Shown here piece after piece: positions 28,991 to 37,949 of a stretch of 64,000 bases of DNA. Every line of letters starts with the position of its first letter. The stretch's first letter is position 1. The notes under the pieces are model-generated. The model did no database searches. It saw only the letters and a list, made by a program, of their open reading frames with translations, and was not told the DNA's origin. The stretch spans positions 33,106 through 97,105 of the forward strand of contig CBDCLY010000004.1 of the NCBI GenBank assembly GCA_965218715.1. The letters run 5' to 3'. This DNA comes from CBDCLY01 sp965218715. GTDB taxonomy: Bacteria > Bacteroidota > Bacteroidia > Flavobacteriales_E > Vicingaceae. The position numbers and the translations under genes are program-made.

Positions 28991-29021
28991 TTTCAGAACA
29001 TAAATAGTGCAATTCAGAACA
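28991..29021 (+). promoter_or_regulatory. Candidate LytTR operator: two direct repeats, 21-bp period
   Basis: TTTCAGAACA (28991-29000) and ATTCAGAACA (29012-29021) are 21 bp apart and share the core TTCAGAACAT. This matches the TTTCAGCACA and TTAGAACA cores found upstream of the surface protein at 25663. The position, about 290 bp upstream of the kinase ATG, would allow autoregulation of the kinase-LytTR operon. Binding is inferred. Confidence 0.45.
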
Positions 29022-29111
29022 TTTTCATCATTTCAATAAGTTTTCAAAAAACATTTTTAATTACTTCCTTCATAATCCATTGAATTCTTCTCGATATTGA
29101 ACAAAAAAAAA

Positions 29112-29130
29112 CCTGCAACAATGTTGCAGG
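29112..29130 (-). terminator. Rho-independent terminator after tRNA-Pro
   Basis: CCTGCAAC / GTTGCAGG stem with a 3-nt loop, followed on the minus strand by a run of nine T (A on the plus strand at 29103-29111), directly downstream of the tRNA-Pro gene. Confidence 0.9.
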
Positions 29131-29144
29131 CTTTCCTTTCTTTG

Positions 29145-29219
29145 TCGGGGTGGCAGGATTCGAACCTGCGGCCTCCACGTCCCAAACGTGGCGCGATAAC
29201 CGGGCTACGCTACACCCCG
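29145..29219 (-). tRNA. tRNA-Pro (anticodon TGG)
   Basis: On the minus strand the acceptor stem CGGGGTG pairs with CACCCCG; the T-arm GCAGGTTCGAATCCTGC and an anticodon loop TTTGGGA between ACG and CGT give anticodon TGG. No CCA is encoded. It is followed by a terminator and preceded by tRNA-Ser(GCT) 57 bp upstream, probably in one transcript. Confidence 0.95.
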
Positions 29220-29276
29220 AGCTTTTATTTTTTAAATCAGTCTCGGTCTGATTCAGGAGAATAATCTCCCTACTTG

Positions 29277-29364
29277 CGGAGAGACAGGGATTCGAACCCT
29301 GGGTACCCTTTTGGGGTACGCTTATTTAGCAAACAAGTCCTTTCGGCCACTCAGGCACCTCTCC
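29277..29364 (-). tRNA. tRNA-Ser (anticodon GCT)
   Basis: 88-nt class II tRNA on the minus strand: acceptor GGAGAGG with TCTCTCC (one G-T pair), anticodon loop TTGCTAA in the stem CTTGT/ATAAG, a long variable arm (GTACCCCAAAAGGGTAC) and T-loop GGTTCGAATCC. The anticodon is GCT. Confidence 0.93.
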
Positions 29365-29466
29365 ATTAGGGTTGGCAAAAGTAATAAGGAATTTTCAATT
29401 CAGGAAAGGAATTAATGCAATTTTTATTTTTTTTCGAATGAAGGATTCATTCAAATTTCCATGTTC

Positions 29467-29474
29467 TATATTTG
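29467..29474 (+). promoter_or_regulatory. Bacteroidota -7 promoter element (TATATTTG)
   Basis: TATATTTG matches TAnnTTTG and ends 24 bp upstream of the ATG of the oligopeptide-binding gene (29499). The -33 element is weak. Confidence 0.55.
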
Positions 29475-29498
29475 TTAGAATCGAAATTGAAATTCTAA

Positions 29499-31217
29499 AT
29501 GAAACAAGTTTTTTCTAATTGTCTAACGCTCACATTGTTGGTATTCCTGTTTTCTTGTCAAGAAGAAAAAGTAAGAAGTTCAAAAGAGCTTGTCATTTGC
29601 GTTAAAGCAGATGCAGAGTCGCTTTTCCCGCTTTATGTGCAAAGTAACTTCGACAATTATTTACTGTCTGCTCTTTATCAAACATTAATCTCCATCGATT
29701 ACAATTCTGGTGAAGTGATGGGTGTTTTAGCAGAAGAAAGACCTGTATATACAAAACTTGACTCTGGAAAAGGGAAATACAGCTATCGATTACGGAAAGG
29801 AATTCGCTTTAATGATGGCTCCCCTCTAGACGCAAATGATGTGGCCTTTTCATTAAAACTAAACATTTGTCCTGCCATCAATACCACTGGTGCTGCCGCT
29901 TATTACGCTTTCATTGATACTATTATTACCAACCCAAATGACCCTCAAGAATTTAGTATCATCTGCAACAATCAATATTTTAGGAATGAATATTTAAGTG
30001 GAGATTGGTTCGTTTTACCAAAACAACAATACGACAGCAATAATGTACTTTCCTCCTTCAGTTTGAATCAATTGAGAGACGATTCAATCTTATTAAATAA
30101 TCCGAATTTATTGGCCTATACCGAAGAAATCCTAAGGTTTAAAAACAATTCGGAGGAAATAAAATTCATTGGGTCTGGGCCTTACCAACTGGGAAATTGG
30201 GTCAAGGATCAATCCATACGATTAAGTAAAGTGGAAAATTGGTGGGGAAATGAGCTTAACCTCAACTCTTCCTACTTTGACCAAGAGTCGGATCAAATCA
30301 AGTTCATCGTTTTAGAAGATGAATTGAATGCAAGCACCGCATTTAAAGCTGGGAAAATTGATTTAATGGTCAGCATCGACCCCAAGCTATTCCTTCAGTT
30401 AAAGGAAGACAAGGAAAACCAATGTTTGCTTGCCGAAAAAAACAATTATGAATACATCGGATTTAACCATGATGACCCTTTATTGGCAAATCCATTAATG
30501 AGAAAAGCCATTTATCATTTAATTGATCGGGAATTAATCATCAATCAAGTGTTATACGGACTAGCAAATCCAACTAATGGGCCTCTTTCACCCTCCAGAA
30601 AATTAGAATACAATTCCGAAATAAACGCACCAGATTTTAATCCCGACTCATGCATGCATTTATTGAGCAGTATGGGTTGGAGCGACAGTGATGCAAATGG
30701 AATATTGGATTTTTCCATCAATGGTGAGCATAAAGAACTTGAGTTAGATTACATCTATAATGCAGGAAATGAGATCAGAAACAAAGTGGGCTTATTGTTA
30801 AAAGATCAAGCTGAAAAAATTGGAATAAAAATCAATGTGATTCCATTGGAATGGTCGCAATACCTTGAACGAATGATTAAGGGTGAAACTCAGCTATTCT
30901 ATCATGCAGTTGGCTCTGCAAATATTCCACAAGATTTTGGAAGTAGCTTTCATTCTTCATCTGCTGAAAATGGTAGAAATGTGCTAAATTATCGATCAAG
31001 CAAAGCGGATAGTATCATCATGGAAATGAAGAATCCTATTCTAGACCAAGAACGAAACAAACTGACTCATCAATTCCAAGAAATCTTAATGCAAGATTAT
31101 GCAGCAATTTACCTCTATTCCACCATGGAAAGATTAGTCTATTCAGACCGTGTAGAAAGCCCTAGTGTTTCTAATGTTAGGCCACATTATTGGGCTCCAT
31201 CCATTCGAATAAAATAA
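29499..31217 (+). CDS. Oligopeptide ABC transporter substrate-binding lipoprotein
   Basis: 572 residues. A lipoprotein signal peptide ends in the lipobox LFSC (Cys about residue 20). The rest is an SBP family 5 (OppA/DppA type) fold: ESLFPLYVQ near the N-terminus, YSYRLRKGIRFNDGSPLDANDVAFSL in typical position, split here as visible in residues 90-115, GSGPYQLGNW near 225, and the RKAIYHLIDRELI stretch near 325. It starts an operon: the permease gene begins 1 bp after its stop, and the second permease overlaps the first. It captures oligopeptides or similar ligands for import. The ligand cannot be told. Confidence 0.92.
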   Translation: MKQVFSNCLTLTLLVFLFSCQEEKVRSSKELVICVKADAESLFPLYVQSNFDNYLLSALYQTLISIDYNSGEVMGVLAEERPVYTKLDSGKGKYSYRLRKGIRFNDGSPLDANDVAFSLKLNICPAINTTGAAAYYAFIDTIITNPNDPQEFSIICNNQYFRNEYLSGDWFVLPKQQYDSNNVLSSFSLNQLRDDSILLNNPNLLAYTEEILRFKNNSEEIKFIGSGPYQLGNWVKDQSIRLSKVENWWGNELNLNSSYFDQESDQIKFIVLEDELNASTAFKAGKIDLMVSIDPKLFLQLKEDKENQCLLAEKNNYEYIGFNHDDPLLANPLMRKAIYHLIDRELIINQVLYGLANPTNGPLSPSRKLEYNSEINAPDFNPDSCMHLLSSMGWSDSDANGILDFSINGEHKELELDYIYNAGNEIRNKVGLLLKDQAEKIGIKINVIPLEWSQYLERMIKGETQLFYHAVGSANIPQDFGSSFHSSSAENGRNVLNYRSSKADSIIMEMKNPILDQERNKLTHQFQEILMQDYAAIYLYSTMERLVYSDRVESPSVSNVRPHYWAPSIRIK

Positions 31218-31218
31218 A

Positions 31219-32577
31219 ATGCTGAATTACTTCATCAGAAGAATCTTATTTACAATTCCAAGCTTGTTCTTATTCAGCTTAATTGTTTTCGGACTTCGAT
31301 ATTTAAGTCCGGGTGATCCCAGTTTAAATAAGCTATACGAAAGTAGATTGGATGAGAATTCAAGCTTGGACACCAAAATTCAAATTCAAAAAGATTGGAA
31401 GAAAAAATGGGGATTAGACCTTCCCGCATTTTACCTGAGTGCGCAAAGAAAATCCCAAGAAGGCATTCCATTAAATACGGTAGACAATCAGTTTAAAAAG
31501 ACTCTCTCAAACATCAGTTATTCAATTGGTTATGGAGAAAGTGTTTATCAATATTATATAAAGGTAAAAAGCCTTGAAGGCCAACTTCCCAATAATGAAT
31601 ACCTCCAAATTTATTTAAAATTATGCAATGCTTACGGCATTGAGCAAATAGAGCACATTGTAAGTAATTCAAAACATTCGATAGTAAAAGATCGGCTTGC
31701 TCCTATGCTTATTAAATTGAAAAGCGAAACTAGAATTTGGTCAAGGTATGTACCGGTATTGACTTGGAATGGGGCTCAAAACCAATACCATCAATGGTTG
31801 CTAAGGACTTTAAAAGGTGACCTAGGATCCTCTTATCAAAACGAAGAAAAAGTTAGCACACTGGTGAATAAGGCGCTACCTTGGACCTTTTCCTTGGCCT
31901 TCTTATCCTTAATCATAGCTCTATTGATTGCAACACCCTTGGCGGTATATTCTGCATTTTCTCCAGATAAAATGAGTAGTCGACTATTTAGCATACTCTT
32001 TCAAAGTTTATATTCCATCCCAAGCTTTTGGGCGGCCACTTTATTGATACTATTCTTAGGCCAGGGTGGCTTTTTAAACCTATTGCCTACCTACGGAATA
32101 GGAGAAGTAAATGAAGGAGCGAATCTTTGGCAATCTCTATTGAACAAGATGAACCATCTTATCCTTCCACTCGTTTGTTGGTCGTATGGAAGCATGGCCT
32201 ACATCTATAATCAGGTAAAGCTTTCGATGGAAACTGCTCTCAAAAATGATTATGTAAAAACTGCTAAAGCAAAAGGAATTTCGTCCAAAAGGCTTTTGTG
32301 GACTCATGTTTTTCCAAATGCTAGTTTTCCATTGATAACACTAATTGGCGGCGCAATACCAAGTTTAATCAGCGGATCATTCATCATAGAAAGCATATTC
32401 GGAATTCCAGGAATGGGAAAATTGGTTTTGGATTCTTTCTTTGCAAGAGATTACCCAGTAATACTTGCCGTATTAATTATGGGCGCCTTACTTAGTATCA
32501 TTGGTTTATTGCTTTCGGATCTATTGTACCAAAAAGTCAACCCTAGTGTAGCATTCAATCAACATTCAAATGATTAA
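31219..32577 (+). CDS. Oligopeptide ABC transporter permease (OppB type)
   Basis: 452 residues, longer than the usual 310-340. The N-terminal RRILFTIPSLFLFSLIVF helix is typical of DppB/OppB. An extra-long extracytoplasmic loop of about 170 residues (about 40-205) precedes the five-helix permease core (about 215-445), which contains the EAA-like loop KNDYVKTAKAKGISSKRLLW and the terminal IESIFGIPGMGKL. It partners with the gene at 32570, whose start overlaps this stop by 8 bp. The enlarged loop also occurs in other Bacteroidota transporters as far as I know; here it may contact the lipoprotein. Confidence 0.9.
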   Translation: MLNYFIRRILFTIPSLFLFSLIVFGLRYLSPGDPSLNKLYESRLDENSSLDTKIQIQKDWKKKWGLDLPAFYLSAQRKSQEGIPLNTVDNQFKKTLSNISYSIGYGESVYQYYIKVKSLEGQLPNNEYLQIYLKLCNAYGIEQIEHIVSNSKHSIVKDRLAPMLIKLKSETRIWSRYVPVLTWNGAQNQYHQWLLRTLKGDLGSSYQNEEKVSTLVNKALPWTFSLAFLSLIIALLIATPLAVYSAFSPDKMSSRLFSILFQSLYSIPSFWAATLLILFLGQGGFLNLLPTYGIGEVNEGANLWQSLLNKMNHLILPLVCWSYGSMAYIYNQVKLSMETALKNDYVKTAKAKGISSKRLLWTHVFPNASFPLITLIGGAIPSLISGSFIIESIFGIPGMGKLVLDSFFARDYPVILAVLIMGALLSIIGLLLSDLLYQKVNPSVAFNQHSND

Positions 32578-33751
32578 GATGAAAAGACGGTTGACAAATT
32601 TGGGATTGGCAAAAAGATTCCTTTTTGTCCTTTTTCTAGTGGCTTTGTTTGCACCAATACTCACCAATAACAAAGCACTATTAGTCATCGACAATGGGGT
32701 TCAATTCCCCTTTTTAAATCAGCAAAACAATGGCATTAGCGAAGGTTCGTTTTCCATCTACCCTCCTATACCCTATTCTGCTTCTAGCATCGATTACCTA
32801 AACATGCAAAGTGTTGGTCCTTTTTCAAAACAAAACATTAGCAGCAGCTATTATAGGCATTGGTTGGGAACAGATGAGTTGGGGCGAGATGTATTGGCTG
32901 GTTTAATTTATGGATGCCGAACCGCAATAGGAATTGGGTTGGGCAGCATGCTAATTGCCTTATTGATTGCCCTTATTATAGGAGGAAGTGCTGGGTATTT
33001 TGGTGATTTTCAATTAAAATTAACAAGAACTCAGCTTTTCATTTCTTTTCTACAAATTCTAGCCTTTCTGTATTTTATATTTATTTTATTGCCCTTTAGA
33101 CAGGTAACAGCAGGCTTCTTAGACTATATTATTCCGGTATTGATCTATTTATTTATGGTGTTGATACTGAGAATGACTTCAGTTAGAATAAAAGGAAGTA
33201 TTACATCAAACACAGTATTAATTGCTATACCCATAGATTTAATCCTGAGCAGGATAATAGAATTAGTCGATTCAATTCCAATTTTATTTCTATTGATTGC
33301 CCTTTCAGCAATTGTTCCTCCAGAGCCATTTTATTTTACCATCATTCTTGGTATAAGTGGATGGATGAGCATGGCCAAGTATTTTAGAGCTGAAGTACTA
33401 AAACTAAAAAATGAAGACTTTGTATTAAATGGAAAAGCATTAGGGATACCCAATTCTCAGCTAATTATTAAACACATTTTACCAAATGCCTGGGGCCCGG
33501 TTTTGATGAGCTTTGCCTTTGGTATTGGAGCGGCCATAAGCATAGAGTCTGCCTTGTCCTATTTAGGTTTGGGCTTAATTAGTGATCAACCCAGTTGGGG
33601 AAGTTTAATAGCTGCCTCAAATGGAAATTTAGAAGCTTGGTGGTTGGCAATTTTTCCAGGAATATTGCTCTTCTTAAGCATTTGGAGTTTTATTCAAATT
33701 GCCAATGCACAAAGGAAAAGATCCTACTCTGGATACTCTACCCGTACATGA
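32570..33751 (+). CDS. Oligopeptide ABC transporter permease (OppC type)
   Basis: 393 residues. The N-terminal helix (about 16-34) is followed by a long loop with YRHWLGTDELGRDVLAGLIY, a hallmark of OppC/DppC, then the permease core with the EAA-like segment NEDFVLNGKALGIPNSQLII and the end SYLGLGLISDQPSWGSLIA. The insert at about 130-225 with two more hydrophobic helices makes it longer than the usual 280-300 residues. Its start overlaps the OppB stop by 8 bp. The 3' end overlaps the convergent PgpH-like gene by 28 bp. No ATPase gene (OppD/OppF) follows, so energising subunits must be encoded elsewhere. Confidence 0.9.
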   Translation: MIKMKRRLTNLGLAKRFLFVLFLVALFAPILTNNKALLVIDNGVQFPFLNQQNNGISEGSFSIYPPIPYSASSIDYLNMQSVGPFSKQNISSSYYRHWLGTDELGRDVLAGLIYGCRTAIGIGLGSMLIALLIALIIGGSAGYFGDFQLKLTRTQLFISFLQILAFLYFIFILLPFRQVTAGFLDYIIPVLIYLFMVLILRMTSVRIKGSITSNTVLIAIPIDLILSRIIELVDSIPILFLLIALSAIVPPEPFYFTIILGISGWMSMAKYFRAEVLKLKNEDFVLNGKALGIPNSQLIIKHILPNAWGPVLMSFAFGIGAAISIESALSYLGLGLISDQPSWGSLIAASNGNLEAWWLAIFPGILLFLSIWSFIQIANAQRKRSYSGYSTRT

Positions 33752-35808
33752 TAAATGCTCATTAATTTCTTAATGAACATCTTCTTCAATAAAGTCACAT
33801 CCTTATAGGTAATGTCTGCCTGCACAAATTGCTGTTCAGCTACCTGATAATTGATGATTCCATTGACTAAATTGCTAATGGAATCTGCATCGTATTTCTT
33901 TAATGATCTAGAAGCCGCCTCTACAGAATCTGCCATCATTAAAACAGCAGTTTCTTTAGAATATGGAATTGGGCCTGGGTATTGAAAAACAGACTCATCA
34001 ATATCCGCTTCAGGGTTTTCTTGTCGGAATTGCTTTAGAAAATACTGCGTTTTTGTGGTCCCATGATGCGTTCTAATGAAATCGATGATGATGTCTGGCA
34101 GCTTATTCCTTCTGGCAATCTCTATCCCATCAATGACATGACCAACTATAATCTCAGCGCTTTCTTCTGGTGATAAATCTGCATGTGGATTGTAATCAGA
34201 ATTTTGATTCTCGATGAAATAATTGGGCATGTTCATTTTGCCAATGTCATGGTACAAGGCACCGGTTCTTACTAACAATGGATTTCCTCCAATTGTTCTT
34301 ATGGCTTCCTCAGCAAGGTTAGATACTTGCAAGGAATGTTGAAAAGTTCCTGGCGCCTTTAAATTCAGTTTCCTTAGCAATTTCCCATTGGTATCGGCCA
34401 ATTCCATTAGCGTTAAATCAGAAACAAAACCAAATATCTTTTCAAAAATGTAGATGAATGGATAAGTGAACAAACTCAACATAGCACTGCCAAAGAACCA
34501 AGCTAGGAATTTCCAATTGCTAGCTTCAAAAGAACCTTCTTGAATCAGTCCGATTGACAAATAACACAGAGAATAAACTATAAAAATCAATAAAGAGGAA
34601 AGAAACAATTGCGATCGATTTCTCAGGCTATTGATGCTAAATAAAGTAATCATCCCGGTTGCCATTTCTAGCATAATGAATTCATAGGGATTGGGTGCGA
34701 TAAAGCCAACGATTAAGATGCAAACCAGGTAAGTAAACAATGCCACACGAATGTCGAAAAAGGTTCTAATGATCAAAGGCAGCATAACAAATGGAACAAG
34801 ATATATGCTCACATTTTCAACACTTATGGCCCACTTTGCGGCGGATACATAAAGCACAATTTGAAAAAGTAAAAAGCTTATTTTCAAATCACTTTGCATG
34901 ATTTCTTTTCGGTAGGTCATTAAGAATAGAACAAGTGATAAAATCATCAGCGCAACCAAAACACTTTGACCCAGTATTATGTATATCTGTTTACTTTGAC
35001 TGCCAGAAAGAAGTTCCGTTTCCTTCTTTAAGGATTCAACCAATTGAAATTTGTTTTCATTTAACAAATCTCCATTGCTAATGACTCTTTCTCCTTTCTG
35101 AACCAATCCTTGTGTAGGAGATATCTTTTCTAGTGCTTCTTCTAATGCTAAATCATTGGTTGCTTCATCGTATTGGATATTCTGTTTCAATTGTTCTTCT
35201 ATGAGCTGTATCAAAAACAATTGATCCACTTCATCCACCACCTTTACTTCTTTCTCAACATAGTCATAGGCCTCTTGAATAGTATAAAGGTCTTGCAAGG
35301 CTGCATCTTGAGCTTCATTGCTTTCCAATACACTAATCACATAATCCTTCGGCTGATCTGAAATGCTTTCATGCAGGGCCACTATCCCTTTTTGATAAAT
35401 GTGATTAATGATCTCATCCCCTTTCTTTTGTAAACTGGCTTTTAGGCTCTGTGTTCTTAAGCGGATTCCTTTTCTTTGATCTAAATGCGATTCCCAAGAA
35501 TCATCAAAAGCAAGGTAGAAATCACTTAGAGCAATTGCCTTTTGTCCAACATTCTTAAAAAAGTAAGTTTTTTTCTCTTGCTCAATGGCCTCTTTTTCAT
35601 CATTTAACTGGGCCTTAGATTTATAAATGGGATAATCAAAGGGTGCGATTAAATCCTCATGTGGCCATGGTTTTCCTTTAATGAATTCGTACTTAAACTT
35701 GCTTTCATGTGGAAAAATATACACGATAAAAGCCGTAGCCAATAAGAACAAAAAGGCCTTAAATAACTGACTATGAAAGTCTCTAAGGTAAGTTAAAATG
35801 GATTTCAT
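33724..35808 (-). CDS. PgpH-like 7TM-HD domain phosphodiesterase
   Basis: 694 residues: a first membrane helix (about 17-31), a long extracytoplasmic 7TMR-HDED domain (about 40-265), seven membrane helices (about 275-465) and a cytoplasmic HD domain (about 485-690) with HSLQVSNLAEEAI, the HDIGKMN metal motif, GHVIDGIEIARRN and FIRTHHGT. Such proteins hydrolyse cyclic-di-AMP in other bacteria (PgpH of Listeria). All expected HD residues are visible, so activity is likely. The gene is followed by a convergent OppC gene overlapping by 28 bp and is transcribed divergently from the thiolase gene. Confidence 0.9.
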   Translation of the reverse strand: MKSILTYLRDFHSQLFKAFLFLLATAFIVYIFPHESKFKYEFIKGKPWPHEDLIAPFDYPIYKSKAQLNDEKEAIEQEKKTYFFKNVGQKAIALSDFYLAFDDSWESHLDQRKGIRLRTQSLKASLQKKGDEIINHIYQKGIVALHESISDQPKDYVISVLESNEAQDAALQDLYTIQEAYDYVEKEVKVVDEVDQLFLIQLIEEQLKQNIQYDEATNDLALEEALEKISPTQGLVQKGERVISNGDLLNENKFQLVESLKKETELLSGSQSKQIYIILGQSVLVALMILSLVLFLMTYRKEIMQSDLKISFLLFQIVLYVSAAKWAISVENVSIYLVPFVMLPLIIRTFFDIRVALFTYLVCILIVGFIAPNPYEFIMLEMATGMITLFSINSLRNRSQLFLSSLLIFIVYSLCYLSIGLIQEGSFEASNWKFLAWFFGSAMLSLFTYPFIYIFEKIFGFVSDLTLMELADTNGKLLRKLNLKAPGTFQHSLQVSNLAEEAIRTIGGNPLLVRTGALYHDIGKMNMPNYFIENQNSDYNPHADLSPEESAEIIVGHVIDGIEIARRNKLPDIIIDFIRTHHGTTKTQYFLKQFRQENPEADIDESVFQYPGPIPYSKETAVLMMADSVEAASRSLKKYDADSISNLVNGIINYQVAEQQFVQADITYKDVTLLKKMFIKKLMSIYHVRVEYPE

Positions 35809-35906
35809 TTTGCTGTTTAATAAGTACGAAAATACGTTAAAGTTGAAAGAAATACACGCATTGATTTAGCTAGTATAAAACAGAATTCAATAAGCAGGCT
35901 TTTGTT

Positions 35907-35914
35907 TAATTTTG
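35907..35914 (+). promoter_or_regulatory. Bacteroidota -7 promoter element (TAATTTTG)
   Basis: TAATTTTG is a full match to TAnnTTTG, ending 26 bp before the chosen ATG (35941) of the thiolase gene. It argues against the upstream in-frame start at 35902, which would precede the transcription start. Confidence 0.55.
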
Positions 35915-35940
35915 TACCTTATTTAAAAGCCGATTATTTT

Positions 35941-37119
35941 ATGAAAGAAGTATACATTGTATCAGCAGTTAGAACTCCAATGGGAAGCTTTAACGGTACA
36001 TTATCTGAAATTTCAGCTCCAAAACTGGGTGCTGTAGCAATCAAAGGAGCCTTGGGAAAAATTGGGCTTGATGCAAGTGAAGTTGGAGAAGTGTTTATGG
36101 GAAACGTGTTACAGGCAAATGTTGGACAAGCTCCTGCTAGACAAGCTGCTATCTTTGCAGGATTAGGTAACAATGTACCGTGTACCACTATCAATAAGGT
36201 TTGTGCTTCTGGAATGAAGGCAGTGATGTTGGCCGCGCAAAGCATACAATTGGGAGATCAAGAAGTGGTAGTTGCTGGCGGAATGGAAAACATGTCACAA
36301 GCTCCTTACTATTTAGAAAAAGCAAGAAATGGTTATCGCTACGGAAATGGTGTAGTTACAGACGGCCTTACCAAAGACGGTTTGATTGACGTTTACAATA
36401 ATTACCCCATGGGAAATGCTGCTGAATTGTGTGCAAAAGATTGCAACATCAGCAGAGAAGAACAAGATGAGTTTGCGATCAATTCTTACAAAAAATCTGC
36501 TGCAGCTTGGGAAGCGGGTAAATTCAATGATGAAATTGTACCTGTTGAAATTCCACAAAGAAAAGGAGACCCTAAGATATTTGCTGAAGACGAAGAATAC
36601 AAAAATGTATTTTTTGATAAGATCCCTAACCTTAGACCAGTATTTGACAAAGAAGGAAGTGTAACAGCCGCCAATGCTTCTACCATTAATGATGGAGCAT
36701 CAGCTTTGGTATTGATGTCTAAAGAGAAAATGGAAACCCTGGGTTTAAAACCTTTAGCAAAGATTGCTTCATATGCAGACGCAGCTCAAGCGCCAGAATG
36801 GTTTACTACTGCTCCTGCCCTTGCCCTTCCCAAAGCGGCTGAAAAGGCTGGAATTAGTTTATCTGATTTGGATGCAATAGAACTAAATGAAGCTTTTTCT
36901 GTAGTTGGTTTAGCCAATACCCAGCAAATGGGATTGGATCCAGCAAAAGTTAATGTTAATGGTGGTGCAGTTTCTTTGGGTCATCCTTTAGGAAACTCCG
37001 GCTCTAGAATTTTGGTTACCCTTATTCATGTTTTGAAACAGAACAATGGTAAATTAGGTGGCGCTGGCATTTGCAATGGAGGAGGCGGTGCTTCAGCGAT
37101 GATCCTTGAAAATTGTTAA
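35941..37119 (+). CDS. Acetyl-CoA C-acetyltransferase (thiolase)
   Basis: 392 residues from ATG 35941; an upstream frame extension to 35902 adds 13 residues not found in thiolases and overlaps the promoter. Catalytic residues are in place: the nucleophile Cys in NKVCASGMKAV (about 88), GHPLGNSGSR (His, about 350) and CNGGGGASA (Cys, about 380). The N-terminal EVYIVSAVRTPMGSFNG is typical. It catalyses reversible condensation or thiolysis of acetoacetyl-CoA, in fatty-acid or amino-acid degradation or the start of mevalonate synthesis. The C40 peptidase gene follows after 14 bp, and could be co-transcribed. Confidence 0.95.
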   Translation: MKEVYIVSAVRTPMGSFNGTLSEISAPKLGAVAIKGALGKIGLDASEVGEVFMGNVLQANVGQAPARQAAIFAGLGNNVPCTTINKVCASGMKAVMLAAQSIQLGDQEVVVAGGMENMSQAPYYLEKARNGYRYGNGVVTDGLTKDGLIDVYNNYPMGNAAELCAKDCNISREEQDEFAINSYKKSAAAWEAGKFNDEIVPVEIPQRKGDPKIFAEDEEYKNVFFDKIPNLRPVFDKEGSVTAANASTINDGASALVLMSKEKMETLGLKPLAKIASYADAAQAPEWFTTAPALALPKAAEKAGISLSDLDAIELNEAFSVVGLANTQQMGLDPAKVNVNGGAVSLGHPLGNSGSRILVTLIHVLKQNNGKLGGAGICNGGGGASAMILENC

Positions 37120-37133
37120 TCTTTCATTCCTAA

Positions 37134-37913
37134 ATGAAATACGGAATTGGCCATTTAAGCGTAGTACCCTGTCGCGCAGAAGCTTCTGATGCAAGTGAGC
37201 AAGTCACTCAATTGCTTTTTGGAGAATGCGTGAAGGTTTACGAAAAGAAACGCTCATGGTATCGAGTTAAGACAGCACACGACAATTATGAATGCTGGAT
37301 GGATGAAAATCAATTCACATTTATTAGTCAGGCCCAATTTGAAGAAAACACAAAAAAAGGCCTTCCTGTATTAGCAGATTTAGCTGAACTGATTTCAGAT
37401 CCTAAAACAGGACAACGATTGACAATACTCTTAGGAAGCAGTTTACCACACTTAGAAAAGCAAAGTTTGAAGATTGGTGAAACAGAATGGAATTGTGAAA
37501 ATGAAATTCAGACGGCTCCCATAGAGGGACAAAAATCCAATATTGCAGAAAATGCCCTCATGTTGTTAAATGCTCCTTACCAATGGGGAGGCCGATCACC
37601 ATTTGGGATCGATTGTTCTGGTTTTGTGCAATTGATGTACAAACTGAATGGAATTTCGCTTCCAAGAGATGCCTCGCAACAAGCAGAAAAAGGACAAGCA
37701 TTGTCTTTTATTGAAGAAGCTGAAGAAGGTGATTTGGCATTCTTCGACAATGAAGAAGGTAAGATTACACATGTGGGAATCATCTTGGATCAAAATAAAA
37801 TTATTCATGCCTCTGGCAAGGTTAGAATAGATAAATTAGATCATCAAGGAATATTTAACCTCGAAAAACGTGATTATACGCACAGACTTCGATTAATTTG
37901 TAAAATCATTTAA
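37134..37913 (+). CDS. C40 (NlpC/P60) family peptidase with N-terminal SH3-like domains
   Basis: 259 residues, no signal peptide seen. The N-terminal half (about 1-125) holds bacterial SH3-like segments (SEQVTQLLFGECVKVYEKK, WYRVKTAHDNYECWM). The C-terminal NlpC/P60 domain (about 140-259) has the catalytic Cys in DCSGFVQLMY, the His in THVGIILDQ and the polar third residue in IIHASG. Such enzymes cleave gamma-D-Glu-diaminopimelate bonds in peptidoglycan peptides; the absence of a signal sequence fits recycling enzymes of the YkfC type, which act on imported muropeptides in the cytoplasm. Confidence 0.88.
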   Translation: MKYGIGHLSVVPCRAEASDASEQVTQLLFGECVKVYEKKRSWYRVKTAHDNYECWMDENQFTFISQAQFEENTKKGLPVLADLAELISDPKTGQRLTILLGSSLPHLEKQSLKIGETEWNCENEIQTAPIEGQKSNIAENALMLLNAPYQWGGRSPFGIDCSGFVQLMYKLNGISLPRDASQQAEKGQALSFIEEAEEGDLAFFDNEEGKITHVGIILDQNKIIHASGKVRIDKLDHQGIFNLEKRDYTHRLRLICKII

Positions 37914-37949
37914 ACACGGCAGCCTTTTTGTTGTCAAAAAAATAAAAAC

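Larger units (their letters stand above)
28703..29144. other. Intergenic region upstream of the kinase gene
   Basis: About 440 bp of AT-rich sequence without a credible gene. It holds the 21-bp-spaced repeats at 28991-29021 and, at its right end, the terminator hairpin of the tRNA-Pro transcript (29112-29130). I see nothing else that I can support. Confidence 0.6.
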
